From: Lachnospiraceae bacterium
Lineage (GTDB): Bacteria; Bacillota; Clostridia; Lachnospirales; Lachnospiraceae
Assembly: GCA_910575475.1 (NCBI GenBank)
Contig: CAJTGD010000007.1
Coordinates: 62,001-126,000 of the forward strand
Reading direction: 5' to 3'
Length of the DNA: 64,000 nt
The translations under genes and the position numbers were made by a program. The notes under the pieces were generated by a model. That model was not told where the DNA came from, made no database searches, and was given only the letters and a program-made list of their open reading frames with translations. Positions 34,453-44,183 of the stretch are shown in pieces (the first letter of the stretch is position 1; the number at the start of each line of letters is the position of its first letter).

Positions 34453-36420
34453 ATGAAAAAGAATGATACCAGTAAAACAAAAGCAGACAGCAAGACAGCA
34501 AAAGGCGCAATGCCAAAAAAGGCAGCGCAGCCTTATGAGATCGGAGAACTGGACCAGTACCTGTTCGGACACGGCACCCATTATGAGATCTATAAAAAGA
34601 TGGGCGCGCACAAGGTGACAGTGGACGGCGTGGAGGGCGTGTATTTTGCGGTTTGGGCGCCTCATGCGGAAAAGGTGTCCGTAGTTGGCGAGTTCAATCA
34701 CTGGGAAGTGGATGCGGATGAGATGGAGCGGCAGGAGCCGGCCGGCATCTATACACGTTTTGTTCCAGAAGCCAAGGAAGGGGACATGTATAAGTTCTGT
34801 ATAGAGACTATGGAGGGGGAAAAGCTCTTCAAGGCGGATCCTTTTGCCAATTATTCGGAGCTGCGTCCGGGGAATGCTTCCCGGGTGGCGGACATCGCGC
34901 ATTTTAACTGGACCGATGAGGCATGGATGGAAGCGCGTAAAAAGTGGGACAATACGAAGAACCCGATGTCGGTCTATGAGGTACATATGGGATCCTGGAT
35001 GCGGCATCCCTGCCGGGAGGACGAAGGATTTTATACGTACCGTGATTTTGCGGTATCCGTTACGGACTATGTCAAGAAGATGGGATATACCCATGTGGAA
35101 CTGATGGGCATCGCGGAGCATCCTTTTGACGGCTCTTGGGGTTACCAGGTGACAGGATATTATGCGCCTACGTCAAGATACGGCACTCCGGAGGACTTTG
35201 CGTTCCTTGTGAATTATCTGCATAAGAACAAGATCGGCGTCATCCTGGACTGGGTACCGGCCCATTTCCCGAGAGACGCGCACGGCCTGGCGGACTTTGA
35301 CGGAACCCCTACATTTGAGTATGCGGATCCCAGACGCGGAGAGCATCCGGACTGGGGAACCAAGATCTTTGACCTAGGCAAGAGCGAGGTGGAGAACTTC
35401 CTGATCGCGAATGCGTTATTCTGGATCGAACATTACCATGTGGACGGCCTGCGTGTGGACGCGGTAGCTTCCATGCTGTATCTGGATTACGGCAAGCAGG
35501 ACGGCCAGTGGGTTGCGAATAAATACGGCGGCAATGAGAATCTGGAGGCGATCGAGTTCTTCAAGCATCTGAATTCCGTGGTGCTGGGACGCAACCACGG
35601 GGCAGTGATGATCGCGGAGGAATCCACGGCATGGCCGAAGGTGACCGGCGCGCCGGAGGACGACGGACTGGGATTCAGCATCAAGTGGAACATGGGCTGG
35701 ATGCATGATTTTACGGAATATATGAAGCTGGATCCGCTGTTTCGGAAGAACGCGCACTACATGATGACATTTTCCATGGAATATGCGTACAGCGAGAACT
35801 ATATCCTTGTACTTTCACATGACGAGGTGGTGCATCTGAAGTGTTCCATGCTGAACAAGATGCCCGGTCTTGGATTTGACAAGTTCGCGAACCTGAAGGT
35901 TGCCTATGCGTTTATGATGGGACATCCCGGCAAGAAGCTGCTCTTCATGGGACAGGATTTCGCGCAGCTCAGGGAGTGGAGCGAGGAGCGGGAGCTTGAC
36001 TGGTATCTTCTGGCAGAGCAGTCCCATCAGCAGATCCAGAACTGGGTGCAGGAGCTTCTGCATCTGTATCGGAAGAACAAGGCATTGTATGAGATGGATA
36101 CGGAAGAAGAAGGTTTTGCATGGATCAACAAGGACGATATCTTCCGGAGTATTTTTAGCTTTGTAAGGTATTCCAGGGATAAGAAAAAGAACCTCCTGTT
36201 TGTGTGCAACTTTACTCCGATGGAGCGGGAGGACTACAGGGTCGGCGTGCCCAGGGGCAAGCAGTATAAGCTGATCCTCAACAGCGATGACGAAAGATAC
36301 GGCGGAAAAGGTGAGGCGCGGCCGCTGATCTACAAGGCGGTGAAAAAGGAATGTGACGGACAGAAGTATTCCTTCGCATATCCGCTGCCGCCCTACGGAG
36401 TAGCGGTGTTTGAGTTTTAG
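34453..36420 (+). CDS. glgB: 1,4-alpha-glucan branching enzyme
   Basis: A GH13 enzyme that makes the alpha-1,6 branches of glycogen. It is 655 residues, a short-type GlgB. After a Lys/Ala-rich leader (1-25) comes the CBM48-like N-terminal domain (YFAVWAPHAEKVSVVGEFNHW near 60). The catalytic barrel follows: nucleophile Asp336 (DGLRVDAV), acid/base Glu389 (MIAEEST) and LSHDEVVH near 455, with the usual GSWGYQVTGYYAPTSRYG near 225. The alpha-amylase C-terminal domain ends the protein. The start follows GACGAGGTGGGC. It is a single-gene unit ending at the terminator at 36442, distant from glgCD. Confidence 0.96.
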   Translation: MKKNDTSKTKADSKTAKGAMPKKAAQPYEIGELDQYLFGHGTHYEIYKKMGAHKVTVDGVEGVYFAVWAPHAEKVSVVGEFNHWEVDADEMERQEPAGIYTRFVPEAKEGDMYKFCIETMEGEKLFKADPFANYSELRPGNASRVADIAHFNWTDEAWMEARKKWDNTKNPMSVYEVHMGSWMRHPCREDEGFYTYRDFAVSVTDYVKKMGYTHVELMGIAEHPFDGSWGYQVTGYYAPTSRYGTPEDFAFLVNYLHKNKIGVILDWVPAHFPRDAHGLADFDGTPTFEYADPRRGEHPDWGTKIFDLGKSEVENFLIANALFWIEHYHVDGLRVDAVASMLYLDYGKQDGQWVANKYGGNENLEAIEFFKHLNSVVLGRNHGAVMIAEESTAWPKVTGAPEDDGLGFSIKWNMGWMHDFTEYMKLDPLFRKNAHYMMTFSMEYAYSENYILVLSHDEVVHLKCSMLNKMPGLGFDKFANLKVAYAFMMGHPGKKLLFMGQDFAQLREWSEERELDWYLLAEQSHQQIQNWVQELLHLYRKNKALYEMDTEEEGFAWINKDDIFRSIFSFVRYSRDKKKNLLFVCNFTPMEREDYRVGVPRGKQYKLILNSDDERYGGKGEARPLIYKAVKKECDGQKYSFAYPLPPYGVAVFEF

Positions 36421-36441
36421 ATGAAGTACAGGAACAAGATG

Positions 36442-36483
36442 AAAAAATGGCTGGTGCAGACATATCTGCGCCGGCCATTTTTT
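36442..36483 (+). terminator. Terminator after glgB
   Basis: AAAAAATGGC-TGG pairs with CCGGCCATTTTTT around an inner GCAGA / TCTGC stem. Confidence 0.92.
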
Positions 36484-36573
36484 CACCTGCATCCTCTTCA
36501 ATTTTATTGAAAGAATATAAAACTTATGATAAAATATATACGTATTGTTGGCTTATTTACGGAGGACTTCTTG

Positions 36574-39500
36574 ATGAATCAAAAAAAGAGATCGTTTCAG
36601 GGTTTTGTTTATGTGTTGTTCCTTATGATGGCTATAATCATACTCTTCTGGTGGTATACGGTGCAGAACAGCAAGCGTATTGAGAAGCAGAATCTGAATT
36701 ATGCGGAGGATTCGGCACAGCAGACGGCGCGCTCCATCTCGAAGGAATTCGAGAACGCGATCAACCGGATCAGCACGTATGCGTATTTTCTTGGGGAAGG
36801 TCTGTCCCAACCAACAGTCAATGTGGAAGCATTGAAGGGGATGACAGGGAATTCTCTGTTTGATTCCTTTATTTATACGGATGCCAATGGTACCAGCGTG
36901 ACTTCCGACGGAAGGGTTTTGGATACATCAAGCAAGGAGTATTATCTTCTGGGCATGGGAGGGCAGACCGGCATGTCTGTTGAAATGCATTCCGGCCTGT
37001 TTGATGAAACGGTGGTGACCTTTTACGCTCCCCTGCATTTTCAGGGAGAGATCATCGGCGTACTGGAAGGAATCTATTCAGCAAATTCCTATCTGAACGA
37101 CCTGCTTTCCGCCAGCTATTTCGGTGAAAAGGCGGATGTGTACCTCTGTATGCGGGACGGGGCCAAGATTGCGAGCTCCGACGGCGAGGATGATTCGGAA
37201 AATATATTTGAGCTGCTGGAAGAATTACAGATTGCGCCCAGGGAGACATTGGAGCATATAGAAGATATATTCGAGTTCGGCGGAGAAGGGGCTTATATCT
37301 GCCCTGACGGCGGCAAGACGGATAATATCTGTGTGATCAACCTGCCGGACAACGAATACGTCCTTGTGCAGATGTTCCCGAAAAGCGTAACCCAGACCAT
37401 GATCAATAATGCGAACCGTACAGGAAGCATCCTGGAGCTGATCCTGATCATATTGTTCATCATCTATATTATAACGCTGCTGGCTCGGACCAGGAAGGAA
37501 AAGAAGCGTCTGGAAGAGGAAAACCGGGAGATGGGCTATGTCATCGGAGGCGTGAACACGCTGTTTGCCCGTTTTGTCATGATTGATTTTGAGAAAGGGA
37601 CGTATCATTATCTGTCCGGAACACTGCCTGAGAGGGATGATATTGGCCCCAGCGGCAAAGTGGAGGATCTGTGCGAGTATTTATCGACCTTTCTGATTGA
37701 GGAGGAGGACCGGGAGAAGTTTGCGGAACTGTTCAATGTCAAGGCGCTTGCGGACATGCTGGGTGAAAATGAGACAGACGTACGCCTGGAGTATCATGTG
37801 CAGAGACACGGCAATGCGGAATGGGAGCACATGAATGTGATCTGTCTGGAGCGGAAGAACGGCAGGGCCAGAAAAGCCCTGTTTATCCGGCAGAATATTA
37901 CGGATGTAAAGGAGCGGGAGCTGAAGATCCAGGCCCGGATCTCTCTTGCGAACCGTAAGGAAAGGCAGTATCGGATCGCGATCACGTCAAAATCAATCTA
38001 TACCTTTGACTTCAACCTGACCCGTGATATGATCGAACGGGATATCGTCTGTACGAAGGATGACGGCCTTATTTCCCTGCTTGAGCGGGTAGGAATGGAA
38101 GCGCCCTGCAGAGCCTCGGAATGGTTTGAAAAGTGGAAAAGATTTGTCGCTGAGGAGTCCATAGAGGATTACTGCGCTACGATCAATTTGGAATATTTAA
38201 AGAAATGCTTTGAAGAAGGCGACGCGGAGATCAATGTAGAATACTGGAGCGAAAGCCTGGACGGAGAAAAAATATGTGTACGCCAGTCCTTTATCATGAC
38301 ATGGGATGATGATACGGGAGATATCATGGTCATGGTTGTGGCCAAGGAGATCACGGGCCAGGTGAAAAAGCAGATGGAACAGACGCAGGCTCTTCAGGAT
38401 GCTTTGCTGGAGGCACAGCATGCCAACAATGCGAAGACCACCTTCCTTTCCAATATGTCCCATGACATCCGTACACCGATGAACGCGATCATTGGGTTTA
38501 CGACCATTGCCGTGAGCCACATCGACAATAGGGACCAGGTGAAGGACTGTCTGCAGAAGGTGCTTTCATCCAGCAATCATCTGCTCAGCCTGATCAATGA
38601 CATTCTGGACATGAGCAGGATTGAGAGCGGCAAGGTGCAGATCAAAGAGCAGGAGTGCAATATTTCCGAGCTGATGCACAATCTGGTCAATATCATCCAG
38701 CCCCAGGTCAAGGCAAAGCAGTTGGAACTGTTTATTGATACCTACGACATTGCTAACGAGGACGTATTTGCGGATTCGCTGAAGCTGAACCAGATGTTTG
38801 TAAACCTGATCAGCAATGCGGTGAAGTACACCCCGGCCGGGGGGACGGTCAACTTCCGGATCATACAGAAAGGCACATACCGGCGCGGATACGGCGAGTA
38901 TGTCTTTATTATCCAGGACAATGGTATCGGGATGTCACCGGAATTTGTAGATCATATATTTGAACCCTTTGAACGGGAATCCAGTACCACCAAGACCGGA
39001 ATCCAGGGCACCGGACTGGGTATGGCGATCACGAAAAATATCGTAGATATGATGGGCGGCAAGATCAGTGTCAAGAGTGAAAAGAACAAGGGCACGACCT
39101 TTACGGTAGAACTCAGTCTGAAGCTGCAGAACACGGAAAAAGAGGCGGAGAAGATTAAAGAGCTGGTAGGACAGCGCGCGCTTGTGGTGGATGATGACTT
39201 TGATACCTGCACCAGTGTATGCAGGATGCTCCAGCAGATCGGGATGCGAGCGGAGTGGACGACCTCAGGAAGAGAAGCGGCGTATCGGGCAAAGAGCGCA
39301 TTTGAAGACGGAGATTCCTACCATACTTATATCATCGACTGGCAGATGCCGGAGACCAGCGGGATCGAGACTGCCAGGAGGATCCGTAGCGCAGTCGGAA
39401 GTGAGGCTCCAATCATCATACTGACCGTCTATGACTGGTCAGATATTGAGGAGGATGCCAGGGAAGCGGGAATCAGCGCGTTTTGTGCAAAACCGCTTTT

Positions 39501-39978
39501 TATGTCCGATCTTAAGACCGTACTGCTCGTGGCAAACCGATTGATTGAAAAGGACGAGGAAGAGGCCACATGGTTGCAGGCTGATTTTGACGGAAAGCGT
39601 ATTCTGCTCGTAGAGGATAACGAACTCAACCGTGAGATTGCGGAGGAAATCCTGGAAGAGACCGGTTTCATCGTGGATACGGCTCCAGACGGCTCGGATG
39701 CGGTGGAGATGATGAAGAAGGTGGAAGAGGGATACTATGATGCCATCCTGATGGATGTGCAGATGCCGATCATGGATGGCTATGAGGCAACCCGAACGAT
39801 CCGGGCCATGCCCAGGGCGGATGTGCGCCATCTGCCGATCATTGCCATGACAGCCAATGCGATGGATGAAGATAAAGAGGCCGCATTGAAGAACGGGATG
39901 ACTGCCCATATCGCAAAGCCGATTGATGTGGATATCTTCATATCGGTGCTGGGACGGTATCTGAATCCGGGAAAATAA
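36574..39978 (+). CDS. Large hybrid histidine kinase with extracellular sensor, PAS-like region and two receivers
   Basis: A 1134-residue membrane kinase. It has helix 1 (about 10-30), an extracellular Cache-like sensor (about 35-285; 'DSFIYTDANG', 'YYLLG', 'APLHFQGEIIGVLEGIY' patterns), and helix 2 (about 288-308). Two cytoplasmic PAS-like segments (about 330-460 and 470-600) follow. The HisKA box has His630 (SHDIRTPMNAI), the HATPase shows NLISNAVKYT, DNGIGMSPE and GTGLGM, and two receivers carry Asp922 (IIDWQMP) and Asp1061 (LMDVQMPIMDG). I chose ATG 36574 after ACGGAGGACTTCTTG; the longer frame lacks a site. It sits alone between two terminators. Ligand and target are unknown. Confidence 0.93.
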   Translation: MNQKKRSFQGFVYVLFLMMAIIILFWWYTVQNSKRIEKQNLNYAEDSAQQTARSISKEFENAINRISTYAYFLGEGLSQPTVNVEALKGMTGNSLFDSFIYTDANGTSVTSDGRVLDTSSKEYYLLGMGGQTGMSVEMHSGLFDETVVTFYAPLHFQGEIIGVLEGIYSANSYLNDLLSASYFGEKADVYLCMRDGAKIASSDGEDDSENIFELLEELQIAPRETLEHIEDIFEFGGEGAYICPDGGKTDNICVINLPDNEYVLVQMFPKSVTQTMINNANRTGSILELILIILFIIYIITLLARTRKEKKRLEEENREMGYVIGGVNTLFARFVMIDFEKGTYHYLSGTLPERDDIGPSGKVEDLCEYLSTFLIEEEDREKFAELFNVKALADMLGENETDVRLEYHVQRHGNAEWEHMNVICLERKNGRARKALFIRQNITDVKERELKIQARISLANRKERQYRIAITSKSIYTFDFNLTRDMIERDIVCTKDDGLISLLERVGMEAPCRASEWFEKWKRFVAEESIEDYCATINLEYLKKCFEEGDAEINVEYWSESLDGEKICVRQSFIMTWDDDTGDIMVMVVAKEITGQVKKQMEQTQALQDALLEAQHANNAKTTFLSNMSHDIRTPMNAIIGFTTIAVSHIDNRDQVKDCLQKVLSSSNHLLSLINDILDMSRIESGKVQIKEQECNISELMHNLVNIIQPQVKAKQLELFIDTYDIANEDVFADSLKLNQMFVNLISNAVKYTPAGGTVNFRIIQKGTYRRGYGEYVFIIQDNGIGMSPEFVDHIFEPFERESSTTKTGIQGTGLGMAITKNIVDMMGGKISVKSEKNKGTTFTVELSLKLQNTEKEAEKIKELVGQRALVVDDDFDTCTSVCRMLQQIGMRAEWTTSGREAAYRAKSAFEDGDSYHTYIIDWQMPETSGIETARRIRSAVGSEAPIIILTVYDWSDIEEDAREAGISAFCAKPLFMSDLKTVLLVANRLIEKDEEEATWLQADFDGKRILLVEDNELNREIAEEILEETGFIVDTAPDGSDAVEMMKKVEEGYYDAILMDVQMPIMDGYEATRTIRAMPRADVRHLPIIAMTANAMDEDKEAALKNGMTAHIAKPIDVDIFISVLGRYLNPGK

Positions 39979-40007
39979 GACTGGCCATAAAGGGATGCTC
40001 TGGGTAT

Positions 40008-40060
40008 AAACAATGGAACTACGTGGAAAACAGAATTTTCCAGGCAGTTCCATTGTTTTT
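40008..40060. terminator. Bidirectional terminator between the kinase and the AAA gene
   Basis: AAACAATGGAACT and AGTTCCATTGTTTTT form a long stem with an inner TGGAAAA / TTTTCCA stem. It serves the kinase on the plus strand and the convergent AAA gene, whose stop codon overlaps its right edge. Confidence 0.93.
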
Positions 40061-41639
40061 ATACAAACGCTTCGAGGATCCGCTTTCCCTGAATCGTGAT
40101 CTCTTTTATCCCGGTCTGCTTCTTTTTGTTAAAACTAAATGTCAGCATATAGCCTTTGTCCAAATGATAGAGATTCAGATAATCAATAAGCTGTTTTTCA
40201 CCGGCTTCGTTATATTTTTTTCCTCTCCATAGTTTTAATTCTATAACATATTGCTTTCCGAGATAATCAACAATTACATCGGTCTGTGTTTCATCTCTGG
40301 TCTCTGCTTCCACATAAAAATTTCCTGTTCCGTTGATGATAGGGCGAAGATACAGGAGAAACATTTTTCGGCCCTGCTTTTCAAAAAAACTTTCGTCTTT
40401 CTCCTGATATAAATCCGTATAATATTCCACGAACTTCTTTATCACTAAATCCATGTTCAAAGCGCCGTCTTTTATAAACTGATTTTCATGGGCGTTAGGA
40501 AAAGTCTGAATATCAGTTTTTATCAATTCTTCAGAAAGAAAATACTGATACAGATGCATTTCAAAAATACGGTTTGCAATCTGTGTTTTTCCCCTGCACT
40601 CTTTTAAAAATCCGAACATCACTCCAATGTTTAGCGCCGTACTGTAATGGTTAAAGGAATATTCTGTGCCGTGAAAAAGGATATTCCGGATGACGGCGGC
40701 CAGGTCTGGATATTCTGCCAAATGTTTGATCATGTCATCAAACAGTGTATTGGGCTGACGGAGCATAAGCCGTACAGCCTCTGCAACCCCTTCCCTCGAC
40801 CAGGGTTCAATACCGGAATGATCAGGGGGGGCGGCTATGGCTTCATCAATAAGCCTGCAGATGCCGGAGACAAGATAGGGATACCCGGAAGTATAATCGT
40901 AAATAAGCCTGGAAATATAGATGATATCCATACCAGTATGCCAGTCTGCTTCGTATTCGGAAAGCATCTCGCAGATATCAGATGGGGAAAAACTCATATC
41001 TATATTAAAATCAGCCGCAATATTCCAAGGACTGTTGTACTTGGCTTCCTCTCCTGGGTGAAGCTTTAACTTTAGATTTTTGATGTCATAAATCCCGGCC
41101 AGTATTACAGATTGAAAAGTAACATCCTTACTCTGCTGCTGTTTGAGATATTTTTCGCGCAAAAGACCGAGAAAGGATAAAAAAATCTGGTTTTCGGAAC
41201 TTTTGTCAACCTCATCGATCATGAGAATGATTTTCCGGGGACTGTTCGAACATAAATCCGTAATTCTGTCACTCAGATCGTGAAACGGAAACTCAGGGGA
41301 TATCGGTTTCAGCCAGTTTTGCAGAAGCTCTTCCGAGACGTTCTGCATTTTTAAATCTTTACCAATATTACGAATTAAGCCGCTTGCAAAAATATATAAG
41401 GAGCAAAATAATTCATCCGCTGCCTCAAAGCTTAAGCTGATTACAAGATAGTCTTTTCTTAAATATCGCTCTAATAGATAGAGGGTCGTGGTTTTACCGT
41501 ATTGCCGTGCGCGGTTTATAGAAAAATATTGACCTTCTTCTATATATTCAGAAACGATTTTTTGAATCTGGCTTTTCATATGGACCATGTAATGCTTTTC
41601 GGGTATACATGTTCCGGTTATTTGAAATTTTTTGGACAT
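40059..41639 (-). CDS. AAA-ATPase-like protein with C-terminal PD-(D/E)XK nuclease-like domain
   Basis: A 526-residue protein of the 'AAA-ATPase-like / DUF1703' type. The N-terminal P-loop is shortened to NRARQYGKTTT (Lys49), and the Walker B motif is MIDEVD (140-145). The C-terminal domain (about 430-526) has the nuclease pattern TDVIVDYLGKQYVIELKLWRG, in which D, E and K sit as in restriction-like folds. The family is abundant in gut Bacteroidetes and Clostridia, and its function is not established. The gene is visibly more A+T-rich than its neighbours, consistent with acquisition. It has its own promoter and terminator and no partner gene. Confidence 0.87.
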   Translation of the reverse strand: MSKKFQITGTCIPEKHYMVHMKSQIQKIVSEYIEEGQYFSINRARQYGKTTTLYLLERYLRKDYLVISLSFEAADELFCSLYIFASGLIRNIGKDLKMQNVSEELLQNWLKPISPEFPFHDLSDRITDLCSNSPRKIILMIDEVDKSSENQIFLSFLGLLREKYLKQQQSKDVTFQSVILAGIYDIKNLKLKLHPGEEAKYNSPWNIAADFNIDMSFSPSDICEMLSEYEADWHTGMDIIYISRLIYDYTSGYPYLVSGICRLIDEAIAAPPDHSGIEPWSREGVAEAVRLMLRQPNTLFDDMIKHLAEYPDLAAVIRNILFHGTEYSFNHYSTALNIGVMFGFLKECRGKTQIANRIFEMHLYQYFLSEELIKTDIQTFPNAHENQFIKDGALNMDLVIKKFVEYYTDLYQEKDESFFEKQGRKMFLLYLRPIINGTGNFYVEAETRDETQTDVIVDYLGKQYVIELKLWRGKKYNEAGEKQLIDYLNLYHLDKGYMLTFSFNKKKQTGIKEITIQGKRILEAFV

Positions 41640-41676
41640 ACTGCACCACCTTAAAAAGCATTGTTGCTATATTACG

Positions 41677-41705
41677 ATTGTAACATACCCATTTCTTCCA
41701 TGCAA
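41677..41705 (-). promoter_or_regulatory. Promoter of the AAA/PD-(D/E)XK gene
   Basis: On the minus strand TTGCAT (41705-41700), a 17-base spacer and TACAAT (41682-41677), followed by AAGGTGGTGC before the ATG. Confidence 0.72.
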
Positions 41706-41709
41706 TGAT

Positions 41710-42015
41710 TCAAAGTAAAAACATTTCCGCCGCAAGTACAGCGGCGCAGCACAGCACGGCCGTTTTGAACAGGTCGGCTCCCAGCCATGCGGCAGTCAGC
41801 CCTACAGCCAGGGCAATGCAGCCGGATATGGGGCTCTGGGTTGCTTCCACGATGGCCGGAAAGGTCATAACAGCCAGGGTCACATAGGGAACATAGTATA
41901 AAAATGACTGAATGAACTTGTTTTTGATCGGCTTACGGATGAGGGTCATGGGAAGCACTCGGATCGCATACGATACACCAGCCATGATCAGGAGATAAAT
42001 ATACATATTACGCAT
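41710..42015 (-). CDS. azlD: AzlD, small subunit of branched-chain amino-acid exporter
   Basis: A 101-residue protein with about three or four membrane helices. It has the family start MRNMYIYLLIMAGVSYAIRVLPMTL and the FIQSFLYYVPYVTLAVMTFPAIV segment. With AzlC it forms an exporter for branched-chain amino acids and analogues such as 4-azaleucine. Its start overlaps the azlC stop by 8 bases, so the two are coupled. Confidence 0.93.
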   Translation of the reverse strand: MRNMYIYLLIMAGVSYAIRVLPMTLIRKPIKNKFIQSFLYYVPYVTLAVMTFPAIVEATQSPISGCIALAVGLTAAWLGADLFKTAVLCCAAVLAAEMFLL

Positions 42016-42766
42016 TGGTATCTTCCTCCTCCCCCATATCTTTCGGAAACAGGACTGCGGCGGCGGCCGAAAGCACTACGGTCAGAAAGATCGTCCGCGT
42101 GCCGCCGGATACTTCGGACACGACCGGCAGATGAGCCGCTCCATAACTTGCCGCGAAGCAGATGGCAATGAGCCCGGCGATCACCTTACTCTTTCTTGCG
42201 GCCGGAATGATGACTGCCAGGAACATGCCGTACAGAGCGACGCTGAACGCGCTCACCAGGCGCAGCGGGAGCAGTCCTCCGGCGATGGCGCCCAGGGCGG
42301 TTCCGACGGCCCAGCAGGGGGCGGCCACCAGCACGGCGCCGTAGCTGTAAAATGGATTCAGACAGCCGGGCCGCGCAATGGCGATGCCGAACAACTCGTC
42401 CGTAATGTGGAAGGCCATGAGCGGACGGTGGAATCCGGGCATGGCCGGATCCAGACGCTGGCTCATGGCACAGCTCATGAGCAGATATCTGGCGTTGGCG
42501 ATCAGGGTGACGATGGCCAGCTCCAGGTAGGTGGCGCCTGCGGCGATCAGGGTAAATCCTGCGTATTCTCCGGCCGAAGCATTGCATAAAAGGCTGGCCA
42601 GAAAGCCCTGGAATGGGGTGAGCCCCGCGTTTTTCGCGGCAATCCCGAGGGAAAAGGAAACAGCAAAATACCCCAGTCCGATGGGGACGCCGTCCCGCAT
42701 TCCGTTCTGCAGCGCCTGTCTGCTGAAATGTGTTCCAAGGGTGTTTGTATTGTGTATTCGTTCCAT
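42008..42766 (-). CDS. azlC: AzlC, large subunit of branched-chain amino-acid exporter
   Basis: A 252-residue integral membrane protein. Family marks are GVPIGLGYFAVSFSLGIAAKNAGLTP near residue 25, ASLLCNASAGEYAG near 58, and NARYLLMSCAMSQRL near 90. It works with the overlapping azlD. It is 21 bases downstream of the PatB-like aminotransferase gene on the same strand, so amino-acid metabolism and export appear linked. The start has AAGGAGATCAAA upstream. Confidence 0.95.
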   Translation of the reverse strand: MERIHNTNTLGTHFSRQALQNGMRDGVPIGLGYFAVSFSLGIAAKNAGLTPFQGFLASLLCNASAGEYAGFTLIAAGATYLELAIVTLIANARYLLMSCAMSQRLDPAMPGFHRPLMAFHITDELFGIAIARPGCLNPFYSYGAVLVAAPCWAVGTALGAIAGGLLPLRLVSAFSVALYGMFLAVIIPAARKSKVIAGLIAICFAASYGAAHLPVVSEVSGGTRTIFLTVVLSAAAAVLFPKDMGEEEDTNA

Positions 42767-42787
42767 TTTGATCTCCTTGCAGCGTTC

Positions 42788-43981
42788 TCAGAACACCATC
42801 TTATCTAATCTTTCCATGGCCTCTGTCAGCAGTGACTTGGGAAGAGCCACGTTCAGGCGGATTCCGTATTCGCCGTGAAACGGCCTTCCGTCCTGCCAGA
42901 TGACCCCGGCCTCCACTCCCGCGCGCTGTAGCTCATCAATGGTTCGGCCATGCTTTTTGCACCAGTCTTCACAATCCAGAAACAGCATGTATGTCCCCTG
43001 CGGCTTCGACACGGATACACCGTCGAAATGCTCCAGGATAAACCGGTAAGCATATTCTACATTTTCTGTCAGCACCTGGCACAGCTCGTCAACCCATTCA
43101 TATCCTTCCGGTTTATATGCTCCGATCAGCGCGTGCATGGAGAGGACATTCATGGAATTATAATGTGACAGGGAGGACTCCTTCCGGATCCTGTCCCTGA
43201 TCCAGGGATTATAGATGATATGGTAGCTGCCGATCAGACCGGCCAGGTTGAACGTCTTTGACGGGGCATAAAAGGCGGCGGTGCGCATCCGGGCATCCTC
43301 GGAAACCATCTGAGTCGGGATATGCCGGGAGCCGGTCAGGATGATGTCCGACCAGATTTCATCCGCTGCTACCATTACATCGTATTTCCGGAACAACTCC
43401 ATGGCCTGCATAAGCTCTTCACGTTCCCAGACGCGTCCGGTCGGATTGTGGGGAGAGCAGAAGATGGCCGCATGGATGTTTTCTTCTTTCAGCTTAAGCT
43501 CCATATCCTCAAAATCCATTCTCCAGCAGCCCGCCCTGTCCTTTACGAGAGGGCTGAGTACCATGTGGTATCCGTTATTTTCCAGCGCTTCCGTGAAACC
43601 GATATAAGTGGGGGAATGCAGCAGGACCTTGTCGCCTTTGGAACAAAAGACATTCAGGGCGCTGAGCACACCGCCGAGTACGCCGTTTTCATAACCGATG
43701 CATTCCTTTGTTAATCCCTGCGTGCCGTGGCGTGTTTCCTGCCACCGGATGATGGAATCATAATATTCGTCCCGGGGAGAAAAATATCCGTATGCCGCAT
43801 GCCGGGTGCGCTCGATGATCGCCTCCGGTATGGTTGGGACAGTCTGAAAATTCATGTCCGCGACCCACATCGGGATCCGGCTGAACCCCTCTTTGACCCG
43901 CGTATCTTTATAAGGGATCACGTCTACCGCGATCGCGTCTTTTCCATTTCGGTCCATAATGGTTGTAAAATCATATTTCAT
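42788..43981 (-). CDS. PatB/MalY-type PLP-dependent C-S lyase or aminotransferase
   Basis: A 397-residue fold-type I PLP enzyme. It has MWVADMNFQTVPTIPEAI near 38, the 'SPTYIGF' and 'SPHNPTGRVW' motifs near 125 and 172, and the PLP Lys in APSKTFNLAG near 237. The MalY/PatB branch usually acts as cystathionine beta-lyase or cysteine desulfhydrase; aminotransferase activity is the alternative. It leads the operon with azlC and azlD, so the product or substrate may be what the exporter moves. The start follows AGCGAGGTTACAAG. Confidence 0.93.
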   Translation of the reverse strand: MKYDFTTIMDRNGKDAIAVDVIPYKDTRVKEGFSRIPMWVADMNFQTVPTIPEAIIERTRHAAYGYFSPRDEYYDSIIRWQETRHGTQGLTKECIGYENGVLGGVLSALNVFCSKGDKVLLHSPTYIGFTEALENNGYHMVLSPLVKDRAGCWRMDFEDMELKLKEENIHAAIFCSPHNPTGRVWEREELMQAMELFRKYDVMVAADEIWSDIILTGSRHIPTQMVSEDARMRTAAFYAPSKTFNLAGLIGSYHIIYNPWIRDRIRKESSLSHYNSMNVLSMHALIGAYKPEGYEWVDELCQVLTENVEYAYRFILEHFDGVSVSKPQGTYMLFLDCEDWCKKHGRTIDELQRAGVEAGVIWQDGRPFHGEYGIRLNVALPKSLLTEAMERLDKMVF

Positions 43982-44183
43982 CTCTTGTAACCTCGCTTTT
44001 TTTCTCTTTGCTCATCGGGGGATTACACCCGCTTAATAATATATCACATCCTGGGGGGATTAAAAAGTGGAATGTTGCAAAAGATTTTTTGTGCCCGGCA
44101 TCCCGAAAAAAATGGGGTGTTAAAAGCCGCTGATATAAGGTATACTACATATTACAGGATAGATGGAAGGAGCAATAAGGGTT

